Positions 12,001 through 24,154 of a stretch of 64,000 nucleotides of DNA are shown here, in pieces (the stretch's first letter is position 1; the number at the start of each line of letters is the position of its first letter). Origin of the DNA: Miscanthus floridulus (taxonomy: Eukaryota; Streptophyta; Magnoliopsida; Poales; Poaceae); NCBI RefSeq assembly GCF_019320115.1, contig NC_089593.1, positions 14,970,789 to 15,034,788 on the forward strand, written 5' to 3'. Made by a program: the position numbers and the translations under genes. The notes under the pieces were generated by a model that was given only the letters and a program-made list of their open reading frames with translations, ran no database searches and was not told the origin of the DNA.

Positions 12001-12622
12001 GTGGTACTTATAAAGTTTTACCTTTGAAGTAAATAATTTTGTTAAAGAGCTTTTACGCAAAAGAACTTTGATTATTGCTAAAGTCATACCTTGAATCCCT
12101 GAGCCTGCATTCCTGAGTTTATCAGTTCTTATTTCGGTTAAGTCTTGTTGAGTACTTTTGTACTCAGGGTTCATTGACCCTTGTTGCAGGTGAGCCTCAT
12201 GAGCAGATCTGTTTTGGATCTTGTTGCATGACTATTGTTCAGGTCGATGACGATAAGTGAATGTGTGATCCTTGGGCAGGATGCTTATTTTGTGTGTTAT
12301 GTTTATGTTAATTATGCCACTCCACTACTACTATGGTTTGTAATAATTACCGAACTTAGTTTGTAAAGTTTGAAACAACTGGTTTGTAAACTATGTTATC
12401 GTAAGACTTCCACTACTTTGCTCTGATGTATATGTTTGAATAAATGTTGTAATACTGCAATGACTCTATAATGTGATCCTGCTCAGAAATCATGGATGAT
12501 TCAGGGTTCCCTGAGGACACCCGATAGACTTCTTAAGTTACCAGGAACTATGCATAGTTGTCAAAGGTCGTTGGACAGTGACAAGTGCATGTGGGTCCTA
12601 TAATTTAGGAGGTTCTGCCACA
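9047..12622 (+). repeat. 5' LTR of element C (3576 bp)
   Basis: Starts TGTAACACCCTGGG and ends GGTTCTGCCACA just before the primer site. It holds a TATA box at 9728-9733 and then a GC-rich stretch (about 9740-10450) where transcripts would begin. The rest is AT-rich. Short ORFs inside occur in both LTRs and have no recognisable product. Confidence 0.93.
9728..9733 (+). promoter_or_regulatory. TATA box in element C 5' LTR
   Basis: CCCTATAAAGATCAGG sits at the AT-to-GC transition. The same box is at 19086-19091 in the 3' LTR. Confidence 0.6.
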
Positions 12623-12625
12623 GAA

Positions 12626-12638
12626 TGGTATCAAAGCG
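12626..12638 (+). promoter_or_regulatory. Primer-binding site of element C (initiator Met tRNA type)
   Basis: TGGTATCAAAGCG lies three bases after the LTR. It matches the plant initiator-Met primer site TGGTATCAGAGC with one G-to-A change. Confidence 0.85.
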
Positions 12639-13025
12639 ATCGTTACAAAGTATTTGTCGTATTGGTTTACAAAAATTTCAAAACGATTTGGAACGACTAA
12701 ATTTAACTTGTTAATTTGGTCTAAATTGCTTCTGACTTATCTTATCTCTTTCTCACCATTCCTTATTTGATTAAAAAGGTTTTGTGTGGTGGAGTAGTAA
12801 TCTTACTATGCCCTATATAAAAACAAATGTTGTTTATGTGCTTTATAAGCTTTAATGATTTTGTTTGTAAGAACGATTCATGCATCATAATTAATTCACT
12901 TGTTACTTCCTTCTCCTCTGAGTCTGGGTGGGTAGTGTGTATGGGTTGAGTTGTGTAGTCCACTCTTGCTGCTCTCGAGACTGTTGTCAGATTGTTTTAC
13001 TGGGATTAATCTTGCTTCCTACAGT

Positions 13026-13575
13026 ATGGCTCGTACCAAGATGACGCCCCGTAAGTCCACTGGACCCAAAGGAGTTCCTCGTCACCAACTTGCCCCTAGG
13101 AATGATGGTGCTAGCAGTAGCAGTTCTAGGCCTGATCCTTAGGCAGAGATACAGAGGATTTCTGTAGAGTTAGCACAAGCTACTAGAGATAGGGCTGTGG
13201 ATGCTATCCGGGTAGGAGAACTACAGGATCAATTGAGACGTCTCACCACCGCGCACAGGAACTATGAACGTATGTTAGTTCGTACGGTGGAAGGAAGGAA
13301 TGAAGCTTGGCATAGGGAAAATGTAGCTTGAGCTAGAATTCTATGTAGAAGATTTAGAAGAATATAATACTTATCTGCATGAGGAAGTTCATAGGCTAAG
13401 CAATCTCCTAAATCCACATCATGAACCCCAAGCTGATGCAATGGACCTAGGTGTTATCCTTGCCGATGATAGCGAATCAGAAGAAGAAGAAGATCCTGAA
13501 GAATTAGTAATGATCGAGGAAAGTGATAATGAAGGCGGTAATATTTCCAGAATGGATTCCAAGCCTGAAGTTTGA
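13026..13575 (+). pseudogene. Small ORF upstream of gag in element C (ORF0-like)
   Basis: ATG at 13026 opens MARTKMTPRKSTGPKG, a basic Ser-rich start. A heptad-rich helical middle (ELQDQLRRL and similar) and a very acidic tail (ESEEEEDPEEL) follow, ending at TGA 13573-13575. A TAG at 13140, a TGA at 13329 and one frame change near there break it. An extra ORF ahead of gag has, as I recall, been reported for rice RIRE3/RIRE8, which are related elements. Function is not known. The coiled-coil plus acidic composition suggests a structural or binding role, which is inference only. Confidence 0.6.
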
Positions 13576-13752
13576 AGTAATGAAGGAAAGGAGTAGAGTT
13601 GTATAATAGTTAGTCCTAGTTAAGTTAAGTAGTCTTGTTTAAGTTCATGCGGGTTTGTGTTTAAATTAGTAAACCCGATGTAATGTGTCTGGAGTAAGCT
13701 TTTGTTGCAATTCAATAAAGACTTGTGAGTAAAGTTTGGTTTGTTTGAGCAG

Positions 13753-16700
13753 ATGCGTCGTACGCGGGGTTCGTATATTCCGGGAACTTCACAAGATGAG
13801 AATGGTATTCCAGATCCACCACCAGTTCCAACAAATCTGGCTAATGCTATAGCCGCACTTGTCAATGTGACGGTCGAAAATTCTCGTTTGCTTCATGAGA
13901 TAGCTCAGAGTAATCAGAATCAAATGAAAGGAAACCGTGGTCGCCACCATAACAGGCAGGAGGCTACATATGTTGATTTTACAAACACAAGACCACCGGT
14001 GTTCACCAAGGCAGATGAACCATTGGAGGCTGATGATTGGCTTTGAACCATGGAGCAGAAATTTGATCTTATTCCATGCACGGAGTATCAAAAACCTGCG
14101 TTTGCCGCCCAGCAACTTCGAGGAGCAGCAAGTGCTTGGTGGGCAAACTTAGTGGCTATGCAACCAGCTGGCATTCTAATAACTTGGGCTGAGTTCCATA
14201 CTGCCTTCAGAGCCCATTATATCCCTAAAGGAGTTATGGCTATGAAGCTAGATGAATTCCTTGCTTTGAAGCAAGGGGATCAAACCGTGATGCAGTATGT
14301 GGAAAGATTCAATCACCTGTCACAATATGCATCGGAACATGTCAATACTAATGCCAAGAAGAAGAGGTGATTTATGAGAGGCCTGAATACCAAGCTGCAG
14401 ACAATGATGACAATTTGTACTAATGTTACTTATCATGAGGCAGTAAATATTGCAATTGCTTCAGAGGCAAAGTATCGGCAGCATAAGGAGCTCAAAAAGA
14501 AAAAGAGTTTGCCGTCTGGATCTTTTGGGGGAAATCAAAAGAGACAGAGGGTGATTTATCATCCAGTAAATCATAATCGTCCTCCTTATCGTCCGCCGCA
14601 GTCCCAAGCCGGGCAACAGTCAAATGTCCGTCCTGCTATAACCTACCTGAATTCTCAACAGACCAATGCTCCTGGTGGCAATGCTCCAACGCCCTAGGGT
14701 CACAATTATCCATGTTACAATTGTGGAAGGACCGGTCATTTCTCCAGGGAATGTCCGTATCCCAAGCAGGCTAATCAAAATTATCAGAAGGCCCCTGCCA
14801 ATCAACAACAGGGTCAGGCACAAAACAAGAACCCCAATCAGAATACTTAGAAGGGCAAAGATGAGAGGAAGACAGGATGGGTATTTTATATTCAAGCTGG
14901 GGAAATTTTGAAAGGGGAGCTAGTGATGATGGGTATGTTTCCTGTTGCCAATCACCCTGCAGTTATACTTTTTGATTCGGGTGTATCTCATTCATTCATC
15001 AATAGAACATTTGTGGTAAAGCATAAAATTTCAATTGGGGCAACAAAGGAAAATTTCTTTATACAGTCGCTCGAGGGACGTCTATGTACTAAGGAAATGG
15101 TATACCAGGTACCCGTAAACCTGGGTGGGCATATTTTTCCCACTACCATGATTATCCTTAAGGATTAGGATATAGATGTAATCTTGGGAATGAATTGGAT
15201 GTATCAGCATAAGGTTGTTATAGATGCTTTGAATAGAACTATAAAGATGAGTTTGCTAGATAGTAATTCTCAACTTCCCATCCAACTTCCAACCTTAAGA
15301 AGATCAGTGGGCAAAGTTTGTGCAACTGCTGTCAAAGAGATTAGAGATATCCCGGTAGTGTGTGAATTTCCAGATGTGTTTCCTGAAGATTTACCCGGTC
15401 TACCACCTAATAGGGATGTCCAGTTTAACATAGAGTTGCAACCTGGAACAACTCTGATTTCTCAGAGAGCTTATAGGATGCCACCTAAGGAATTAGCCGA
15501 GTTCAAGACTCAGTTACAAGAATTGATTGAGAAAGGATTTATTCAACCTAGTTCATCACCTTGGGGATGTCCAGCAATTTTTGTGAAAAAGAAAGATGAG
15601 ACCCTGAGGTTATGTGTCGACTATCGTCCATTGAATGAAGTGACCATCAAGAATAAGTATCCTTTACCTCGGATAGATTTGCTTTTTGATCAATTGGCCG
15701 GAGCCAAAGTTTTCTCCAAGATAGATTTGAGGTCAGGATATCACCAAATCAAGATAAAGCCTGAAGATATTCCCAAAACGGCATTTACTACAAGATATGG
15801 ATTATATGAATACTTGGTAATGTATTTTGGTTTGACAAATGCTCTAGCTCATTTCATGTATCTGATGAATTCAGTATTCATGCCCGAGCTAGACAAGTTT
15901 GTAGTGGTGTTTATTGATGACATTCTAGTATATTCCAAGAATAAGAAAGAACATGCAGAACATCTCAGAATTGTTCTGACCCGCTTGAGAGAACATCAAC
16001 TATATGCCAAGTTCAGCAAGTGTGATTTTTGGCTTAAGGAAGTACAATTTCTTGGACATGTCTTGTCAGCTGAAGGCATTGTAGTTGATCCAAGCAAAGT
16101 GAAGGATGTGCTTGATTGGAAACCGCCAACCACAGTTCATCAAGTTCGGAGTTTTCTGGGATTGGTGGGGTATTACCGTCGGTTTATTCCAGATTTCTCT
16201 AAAGTATCAAAGTCCATAACTGAATTGTTAAAGAACCAAGTCAAGTTTGTCTGGTCATCTGATTGTGAAGAGACTTTCCAGACTTTGAAGAGACTGTTGA
16301 CTACTGCACCAGGATTAGCCCAACCTGATATCGAGAAGCCGTTTGATGTTTATTGTGATGCTTCTGGTATTGGTATTGGATGTGTGTTGATGCAAGAAGG
16401 CTGAGTCATTGCCTATGCATCCAGGCAACTTAAGCAACATGAAGAACACTATCCGACTCATGATCTGGAGTTAGCAGCTGTGGTCCATGCTCTGAAGATT
16501 TGGCGGCATTACCTGCTTGGTAATACGTGCCATATTTATACAGACCACAAGTGCTTAAAGTATATCTTTACTCAGTCAGAGTTGAACATGCGACAAAGAA
16601 GATGGTTAGAACTGATTAAAGATTATGACTTGGAAGTACATTATCACCCCGGTAAAGCAAATGTGGTTGCAGATGCCCTCAGTCGCAAAAGTTATTGCAA

Positions 16701-18243
16701 TTGTCTGGCAGTGAGAACAATGGGTTTGACCTTATGTCAAGAGATGGAGAAATTGAATGTAGAGGTAATTCAATAAGGGAGCTTGACCAACATAATAATT
16801 GAAGCCAATATTCGAGACCAGATTATTGCTGCTCAGAAAGAAAACAAGGGTATAAACCATATCGAGGAAAGAGTTAGGAATGGAAAAGCGGAATGCTTCC
16901 GCATAGATGATGAAGGTGTATTATGGTTCAAGGATCGCCTGGTGGTACCAAAGGTTCCTGAGTTGCGGTAGTCAATTCTAGAAGAGGCACATGCTACTAG
17001 GTTATCTATCCATCCGGGAAGCAACAAGATGTACCATGACTTAAAACAAAAGTTTTGGTGGACTAAAATGAAAATAGAGATTGCTAGATATATAGCAAGG
17101 TGTGATACTTGTCAAAAGGTGAAAGCTATACATTTGAGGTCTGCTGGTGAATTACAGCCATTACCTATTCTAGCTTGGAAGTGGGAGGACATCAGTATGG
17201 ACTTTATTGTTGGTCTACCCAAGACATCAAAAGGATTTGACTCAATATGGGTCATTGTGGATCGACTAACCAAATCAGCACATTTTCTTCTAGTCAAGAG
17301 TATATACCCCACTGTCCAATATGCCAAGATGTATCTAGGAAGAATCATGAGTCTACATGGAGTACCAAGGACCATAGTGTCAGATCAGGGTACACAGTTT
17401 GTCTCTAGCTTTTAGAAACACTCGCATACTTTGTTAGGTACCAAACTACTATATAGTACAGCTTATCATCCACAAACCGATGGTCAGACTGAAAGGGTCA
17501 ATCAAGTACTTGAAGATATGTTAAGGTGTTGTGTCCTTAACTATTCCAATAAGTGGGACGAATGCTTACCTTTGGCCGAGTTCTCATACAACAATAGTTA
17601 TCAGGAAAGCATTAGAATGGCTCCATTTGAAGCGCTCTATGGTCGTAGATGCAGAACATCACTGAGTTGGTCTGAGCCTAGAGAAAGAAGGTTCTTTGGA
17701 GTCGACCTTGTGAAAGAAACAGAAGACAAGGTTAGGCAAATACAAAGTAATTTGAAGATAGCATAGTCCCGACAAAAGAGTTATGCGGATAAACGACGTA
17801 GGCCATTGACATTTAACAAGGGGGATTTTGTATATCTGAAAGTATCACCAATGAAGGGAGTTACCTGTTTTGGTGTTAAAGGCAAGTTGGCACCTCGATA
17901 TATTAGACCATTTCAAATTTTTGAGAGGTATGGAAAAGTGGCATATCGCTTGAAGCTACCCAAACATCTTTCAGCTATGCATGATGTGTTCCATGTTTCT
18001 CAATTGAAGAAGTGTCTCCGAGTGCCTGAGCAGAATGTTGAGGTTGAAGGAGTGGAACTTGAACTAGATTTGACTTATTCCGAATATCCTATCTGAGTTT
18101 TGGATTAGAAAGATCGTGTTACTCGAAGGAGAACAATCAAGTTCTACAAGATACAATGGAATCAACATTCAGAAGAAGAAGCTACTTGGGAATTAGAAGA
18201 TTACTTATTAGAAAAATTTTCAGAGTTTCTTGCGTCAATATAG
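13753..18243 (+). pseudogene. Element C gag-pol polyprotein with chromodomain-like C-terminus
   Basis: One frame runs from ATG 13753 to TAG 18241-18243, about 1,497 codons, with no frameshift but twelve internal stops (14044, 14368, 14695, 14848, 15166, 16402, 16774, 16969, 17413, 17764, 18094, 18106). Order: gag capsid; zinc knuckle CYNCGRTGHFSREC near 14716; protease FDSGVSHSFI near 14970; RT with catalytic FIDDILVYS near 15910; RNase H ([21 protein letters not shown]); integrase with HHCC region, MDFIVGLP, SDQGTQF and YHPQTDGQTERVNQ; then a chromodomain-like segment after 18094. Chromodomains steer such elements to marked chromatin. Nearly every stop is explained by CGA-to-TGA, CAG-to-TAG or similar transitions. 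Confidence 0.93.
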
Positions 18244-18394
18244 AGTAATGTTAGTTGAGCTCGGTTGTCACCAATTGTGTTTTGTAAAGAGACCTCAGCC
18301 GTTTTATGGACAGGTTTTGGATGTTTTTGGACTGACACATTTCCTTTTCCATTACTTACCCTATGGCTTTGAATCTCGGGGCGAGATTTCTTTT

Positions 18395-18406
18395 AGGGGG
18401 AAGGAT
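18395..18406 (+). promoter_or_regulatory. Polypurine tract of element C
   Basis: AGGGGGAAGGAT sits immediately before the 3' LTR, the usual place for plus-strand priming. Confidence 0.8.
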
Positions 18407-21400
18407 TGTAACACCCCGGGTGTTTAAATACTAAAAACAGGACATGTCATCATATGCATTGCAAGGCATTTGGTCATATTGCACACTTTGACATGCATTC
18501 ACTAAAACAAGTTTACATTTATGTGGTAGGTGTTGAATTGTATTGTTTGACTCAAGTTCAAAATTTGGTTTGGATTTGAATTTTCAAGAAAACCCTGATT
18601 TTCAGTATTTAAATCCTACCCTGAAAACTCATTTCAAAATCTAAGAATATTTTGGGGTTGAGCCCAAAAGCAAAAGTGTAGAGCTTGTCAAGTTATACAA
18701 AGTTTGTTTTTGGAGTTTTCAAAGTTGTTATGAAAAATTTGAAGTAATTCGAAAAGGCGTGATTCGTTAAATGTCCCCTATTTGAATTCAAAAGTTCATT
18801 TCAAAATGTAGACCGAATTAGGGGTTGGTTAAAAGCAAAGTTGTAGAACTTTGGATTTTGAACAACTTTTATTTTTGGAGATTTTTGAGTTGTTATACAA
18901 ATTTGGGAGTAATTTGAATTTGAAAACGAATGGCAATTCTATAATTACTATGAACAGTGTTCACCGCCTAAGCTACATGGCCGGCGACCTTCTTCAGCGT
19001 TCCTGGCATGTCGTGGCCATCTGTGGCGTCACGCTGGCGCGAGGAAAGGCTCCTCCATGGTTTCTCCTTGCTTCCTTGGCCGCCCTATAAAGATCAGACG
19101 CCGTCGTCGACTTTCATTTCGCTGCTCTGTTTTTCCCGTCGCCCTTGCTCATCTCCGGCGAGCTCCCACCGTCGAACCAGTGCCTCCACCGTCATAGCAA
19201 AGCGTTTAATAGCTTCGCCTACTCCTTGCACACCTAGCCAACCTACTGTGGTCTCTTGATTTCGCCGGGAACTCGCGTTGCATCGCTTTCTTCTCCGCGG
19301 CTGGTAACCTCGCCGTCATGCTTGCGCCGTCGTGGCCAGCGCCCTTCGGTGAGCTGTTGCCCTTGATCGGTGTACCTACGGCTTCGTCTCGATGCCGTGG
19401 TGCTAAATACCTCGTTGATTTATCATTTTGCCGCTGCAGTCGCTAGAACACCGTCACCGACGAGCTTTGCTCCGCCGCGATCACTGTGAACGTCGACCCA
19501 TGTCGCCGTTGCTTCTCCGGTCTCGTTCTTTGCTTCAACAAGTCCGGGTATGCTACTGATGCTTCCTGAGCTATTTATTTGATTGCTACCAGTCTCCTAT
19601 CGCCGGCGTCGTGTCGCCGAGCCACCGCGTCCGCCATGGCTGGCGTTGAGCTAGTATAGGGCCGTAATTGGTGCAAGTAGGGACGTCAGTCGATGCGCCT
19701 AGTCATGGTGATTGTTTTGGTGTATTTGCCGTCGCTGTTGGACTCATCGTCGGCGAGTTTTCTACCGGTCAGCAGTCGTCGCCACCGTGGTCAGCGCGTG
19801 AGGTTAGGGATGACAAGTGGGACCCGAGTGTCAGTGACTCAGCGTTCAAAATGATTTTTACCTTTTTCAGAATTGAATGAATAGTGTCTATTTTTGTTAT
19901 TTTTGTGTAGATTTATTTAGAGCTCCAAAAATTATGAAAATTTTTGTGTGACCTCACTATGATGTATACTATTTAGGTAAAATATGAAATATTGTTTTTG
20001 CAGTAATTGTTGAATGTGATGAAAATTGCTCAATTAAGTTAATAAATGGATTTCCATGATTTTTCTAGGCTCTATTAATTATCCAAAAATTATGAAATTT
20101 GTTTTGCCACTTACTTATCATGTGATGAATCTTTACTAAAATTTTGAGATCAATTAGAATAAGTTGATTTATTTCATAATTTGAATTAAATAATTAATTC
20201 ATAAACGCAAATAGTAACCTTTAATGATTTAGGTTTTGATTTGAATTTTGGATTGAGTGATGTCCTTGGGTCATTAGTTGGTAATGATCTTTGGCAAGTG
20301 AGGTTAGTATTATGGAAAGGTTTAGTTAGTTTGACTTGCAACTGTACCGCGAAGGAAAGTTGTATTCGAATTGTTAATTTTACATCCATCATCAAGCATC
20401 ATGTTTCGTATTCCGCATCATGTTAAACATGGCATTGTTACTACATGTAGTGAATGAAGGTGAAAACGTGGTAGTTAATCAAGTTGCGGAGGAGGTTAAT
20501 CTGTTTGTTGAGGTCGGATCGAATACATGTGGAACGTCGCAGGAACCGTACTTTTCTGTCAACGAAGGCAAGCCTCGGATGCATACAACCCTACCTTGTG
20601 TTTTACAAATTAATTTTGCTTTTGCTTTTATATACTGCATTAAGTGATTAGGAGTCAAGTGGAAACCTAATTGGTGCATTACCAACCTTGTTTTTCCATA
20701 TCTACCTTGATTACCTGTTTTATTCGTAAATGACTAGTTATGCTTTGTCATGCTTAGTCGGGTGATTACCTGTCACCTGCGAGTTTTAAATGGATCTTTG
20801 GTTACTTATGTTATCATGAAATATGAGAATGTGAAGTAATAAATCTAGACCGGGTGGACTCGGTGTGTGAGAGCCACAAGACATGGAGGTCTTGTGAGCG
20901 GCTTCTTTCCGCCTATGTCGATTAAGGTCCGTACCGTTGTTGAATTGCATGAGGTGAGACCTTGTAGTACTAACCACATACTCCGGTAAGCCTTAACTTG
21001 GCGATTCTAGTACGAGAATGGCTACTCGCGCACTGGGAGTGGAGAGATGTCGGGAATAGCATGTACCTAAGAGGACCTGAGGGTAGGTTGGTATATGTAG
21101 GTCAGGGACTTGCATATGTCGTGTGGTCTAGAATCCCCAGCTGGGTTTTAATCGGTTCGAATCGTCGTTGCTCCTCAGTTATGGAGACTCAACTCACTGT
21201 TCATCATCGTAGTTAATAACTAGAACTTGAGAAAGGTTTGAGAAAGAGATTGATATGAAGTTCATGATCTCATTATGGATCATGGCAGATTCATATGTGG
21301 TACTTATAAAGTTTTACCTTTAAAGTAAATAATTTTGTTAAAGAGCTTTTACGCAAAAGAACTTTGATTATTGCTAAAGCCATACCTTGAATCCCTGAGC

Positions 21401-21918
21401 CTGCATTCCTAAGTTTATCAGTTCTTATTTTGGTTAAGTCTTGTTGAGTACTTTTGTACTCAGGGTTCATTGACCCTTGTTGCAGGTGAGCCTCATGAGC
21501 AGATCTGTTTTGGATCTTGCTGCATGACTGTTGTTTAGGTCGATGACGATAAGTGAATGTGTGATCCTTGGGCAGGATGCTTATTTTGTGTGTTATGTTT
21601 ATGTTAATTATGCCACTCCACTACTACTATGGTTTGTAATAATTACCGAACTTAGTTTGTAAAGTTTGAAACAACTGGTTTGTAAACTATGTTATCGTAA
21701 GACTTCCGCTACTTTACTCTGATGTATATGTTTGAATAAATGTTGTAATACTGCAATGACTCTGTAATGTGATCCTGCTCGAAAATCGTGGATAATTCGG
21801 GGTTCCTCGAGGACACCCGATAGACTTCTTAAGTTACTAGGAACATATGCATAGTTGTCAAAGGTCGTTGGACAGTGACAAGTGCATGTGGGTCCTATAA
21901 TTAGGAGGTTCTGCCACA
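18407..21918 (+). repeat. 3' LTR of element C (3512 bp)
   Basis: Aligns along its length with the 5' LTR and has the same ends. The main difference is loss of about 60 bp: 5' LTR bases near 11708-11773 are missing at about 21066. The rest is scattered transitions and a few 1-2 bp indels. Confidence 0.93.
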
Positions 21919-23035
21919 CCATGTGTACAAGTTGAAGAAGGCATTGTATGGCTTGAAGCAAGCACCTAGAGCAAGGTATGAGAGATTAAGGGACTTCCTA
22001 CTCTCTAAAGGGTTCATGATGGGCATGGTTGACACCACTCTCTTCATCAAGAAGATTGGAAAAGATTTATTTGTATTGCAAATCTATGTTGATGACATCA
22101 TATTTGCATCAACCAATCAAGACTTTTGTGATGGGTTTGGAAAGATGATGGCTAATGAGTTTGAGATGTCCATGATTGGAGAATTTAGTTACTTCCTTGG
22201 TCTTCAAATCAAGCAATTGAAGAATGGTACATTTGTGAGTCAAGGCAAGTATATCAAGGACATGATCAAGAAGTTTGGCATGAGTGATAGTAAAGCCATT
22301 AGCACACCAATGGGAACAAATGGCAACTTGGATAGTGATGCAAGTGGAAATATGGTGGATCAAAAATTGTACCGGTCTATGATTAGAAGCCTACTCTATG
22401 TGACCGCATCAAGGCCGGATGTCATGTTTAGTGTATGCATGTGTGCAAGATTTTAAGCCTCACCAAGAGAAAGTCATTTGAAGGCTACAAAGAGAATATT
22501 GAGGTACTTGAAGCATACAACAAATGTTGGTTTGTGGTATCCTAAAGGAGCAAAGTTTAAGCTAGTTGGTTACTCCGACTCGGATTATGCGAGATGCAAA
22601 GTTGAAAGGAAGAGCACCTCGGGCACATGTCAGCTATTGGAAATATCACTTGTTTCATGATCATCAAAGAAGCAAAATAGTGTTGCATTATCACCCGCCG
22701 AAGCCGAATACATATCCGCCGGTAGTTGTGCACAAATACTTTGGATGAAGGCCACTTTGAGTGACTTTGGAATCAAGTTCAAGAAAGTGCCATTCCTATG
22801 TGACAATGAGAGTGCAATCAAATTAACCAACAATCCGATTCAACATGCAAGAACAAAGCACATTGATGTCCGTCACCATTTCATAAGAGATCACCAACAA
22901 AAAGGGGACATTTGCATTGAGAGTGTAGGCACCGAAGATTAACTTGCCGATATATTCACCAAGCCATTGGATGAGAAAAGGTTTTGCAAGCTAAGGAATG
23001 AGTTGAACATATTGGATTTCTCAAATATGTGTTGA
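21919..23035 (+). pseudogene. Element B RT C-terminal part and RNase H
   Basis: Resumes after element C at [18 protein letters not shown]. The RT active site YVDD is intact (LQIYVDDIIFAST, about 22080). RNase H follows, with SDSDYARCKVERKSTSG, SPAEAEYISAGS and KHIDVRHHFI, and the product ends LNILDFSNMC with TGA 23033-23035. Internal stops at about 22454 (TAA), 22658 (TGA) and 22939 (TAA) fit CAA-to-TAA and TGG-to-TGA changes. The frame is otherwise continuous. Confidence 0.9.
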
Positions 23036-24154
23036 TGCACCCCCCCCCCACTCATATGACATGCCTCTCCTTTGAGCAATCCAAGGTAAAAGTTGATTGG
23101 CATGGCATACATCCTTGCTAAGGACATGTTTAGTGCATCTAGACATCTTTCACATTTAATAGGCTCATTCATAAAAATCAAATGAATTTGATGATTGTAT
23201 GGTACCACTATTGCTTCTATGCTTATTTTGATCTAGTGGTAGCATATGACATGCTTGTGGGCTTGTAAACCTAGTGTTTAAACTAGAAAATGAGCTCTAA
23301 GTGTTTAACTCAACATGGTACAAGATAACCCTTATTTGGAGGTGTGAAGAAGCTTGTCCTTGGATCAAACCGAGTTAAATATCTTTGACAAATGATCTAG
23401 ATTGGACCAAATTTGGAAATATGATCCTCACACCATTGATTGACATTGATAATCTCAACCTATCTATAATTTAAGCCTTTGTGGTCATTGATGACAAAGG
23501 GGGAGAAATAGTGCACAAAGATAGTGAAAAGACAACACAAAGGGGAAGAGAAATAAAGATACAAGTGATAGGGGGAGAACTTAACATAAGGGGAGAAAAT
23601 GACAAAGGAAAGGGATCAATTAAAATGTTGAGCACACAAGTAGGGGGAGCAAGCTCATGAACTTGTATGGTGCATTTGAATATACATTTCATATGTTTGC
23701 TTGCATGGCACAAATTTTAAATTTCAATATCCATGCCTGTGTGGTGTATGCTAGTTATAGATTTGAATGATAAAATGTAAAACAAGAATGCATAGGATAT
23801 CTAATGATTTCATTTCCAAGTATTTCCAAGTGGTATCAAGATAACAATGGTGCTAAGGATGGTATAATGGTGCACTCCGATTGGTATCACGCTTTAAAGG
23901 TCCATCTTTTATACCTTAGCATCATCTGGTAGACATTGTCTCCTATATTTCCTATCTAAGCATATGTGCAAGCTACAATCCAAACTCTTAGCACATATGT
24001 AGGGGGGAGTAATTGCTACCATATGGGGTTCATGAAACTTGTCCATATCCTTTTACATATGGTAAATATACTTGGGCAAGCAACATGGATTCAATTGAAT
24101 TTTAATTCATATCTTTGTGAAAGGGTTGTCATCAATTACCAAAAAGGGGGAGAT
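23036..24154 (+). other. Element B 3' untranslated region with multiple polypurine tracts
   Basis: No ORF of note. Purine runs of the GGGGGAG type recur near 23505, 23573, 23590, 23642, 24003 and finally at 24142-24153, where AAAAAGGGGGAGA abuts the LTR. Multiplied polypurine tracts are a described Sirevirus trait. Only the last needs to be the true plus-strand primer. Confidence 0.75.

Larger units (their letters stand above)
9047..21918 (+). mobile_element. Element C: complete Tekay/Del-like Ty3/gypsy chromovirus, 12.9 kb
   Basis: LTRs at 9047-12622 and 18407-21918 both begin TGTAACACCC and end CTGCCACA, and the 5-bp target duplication is perfect. The interior has an initiator-Met-type primer site, a small ORF ahead of gag, one gag-pol frame ending in a chromodomain-like segment, and a polypurine tract. 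LTRs over 3 kb, the primer type and the chromodomain fit the Tekay/Del clade. In the first 610 or so aligned LTR bases I count 12 substitutions by eye, nearly all transitions, so insertion is fairly recent but not new. Confidence 0.93.
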
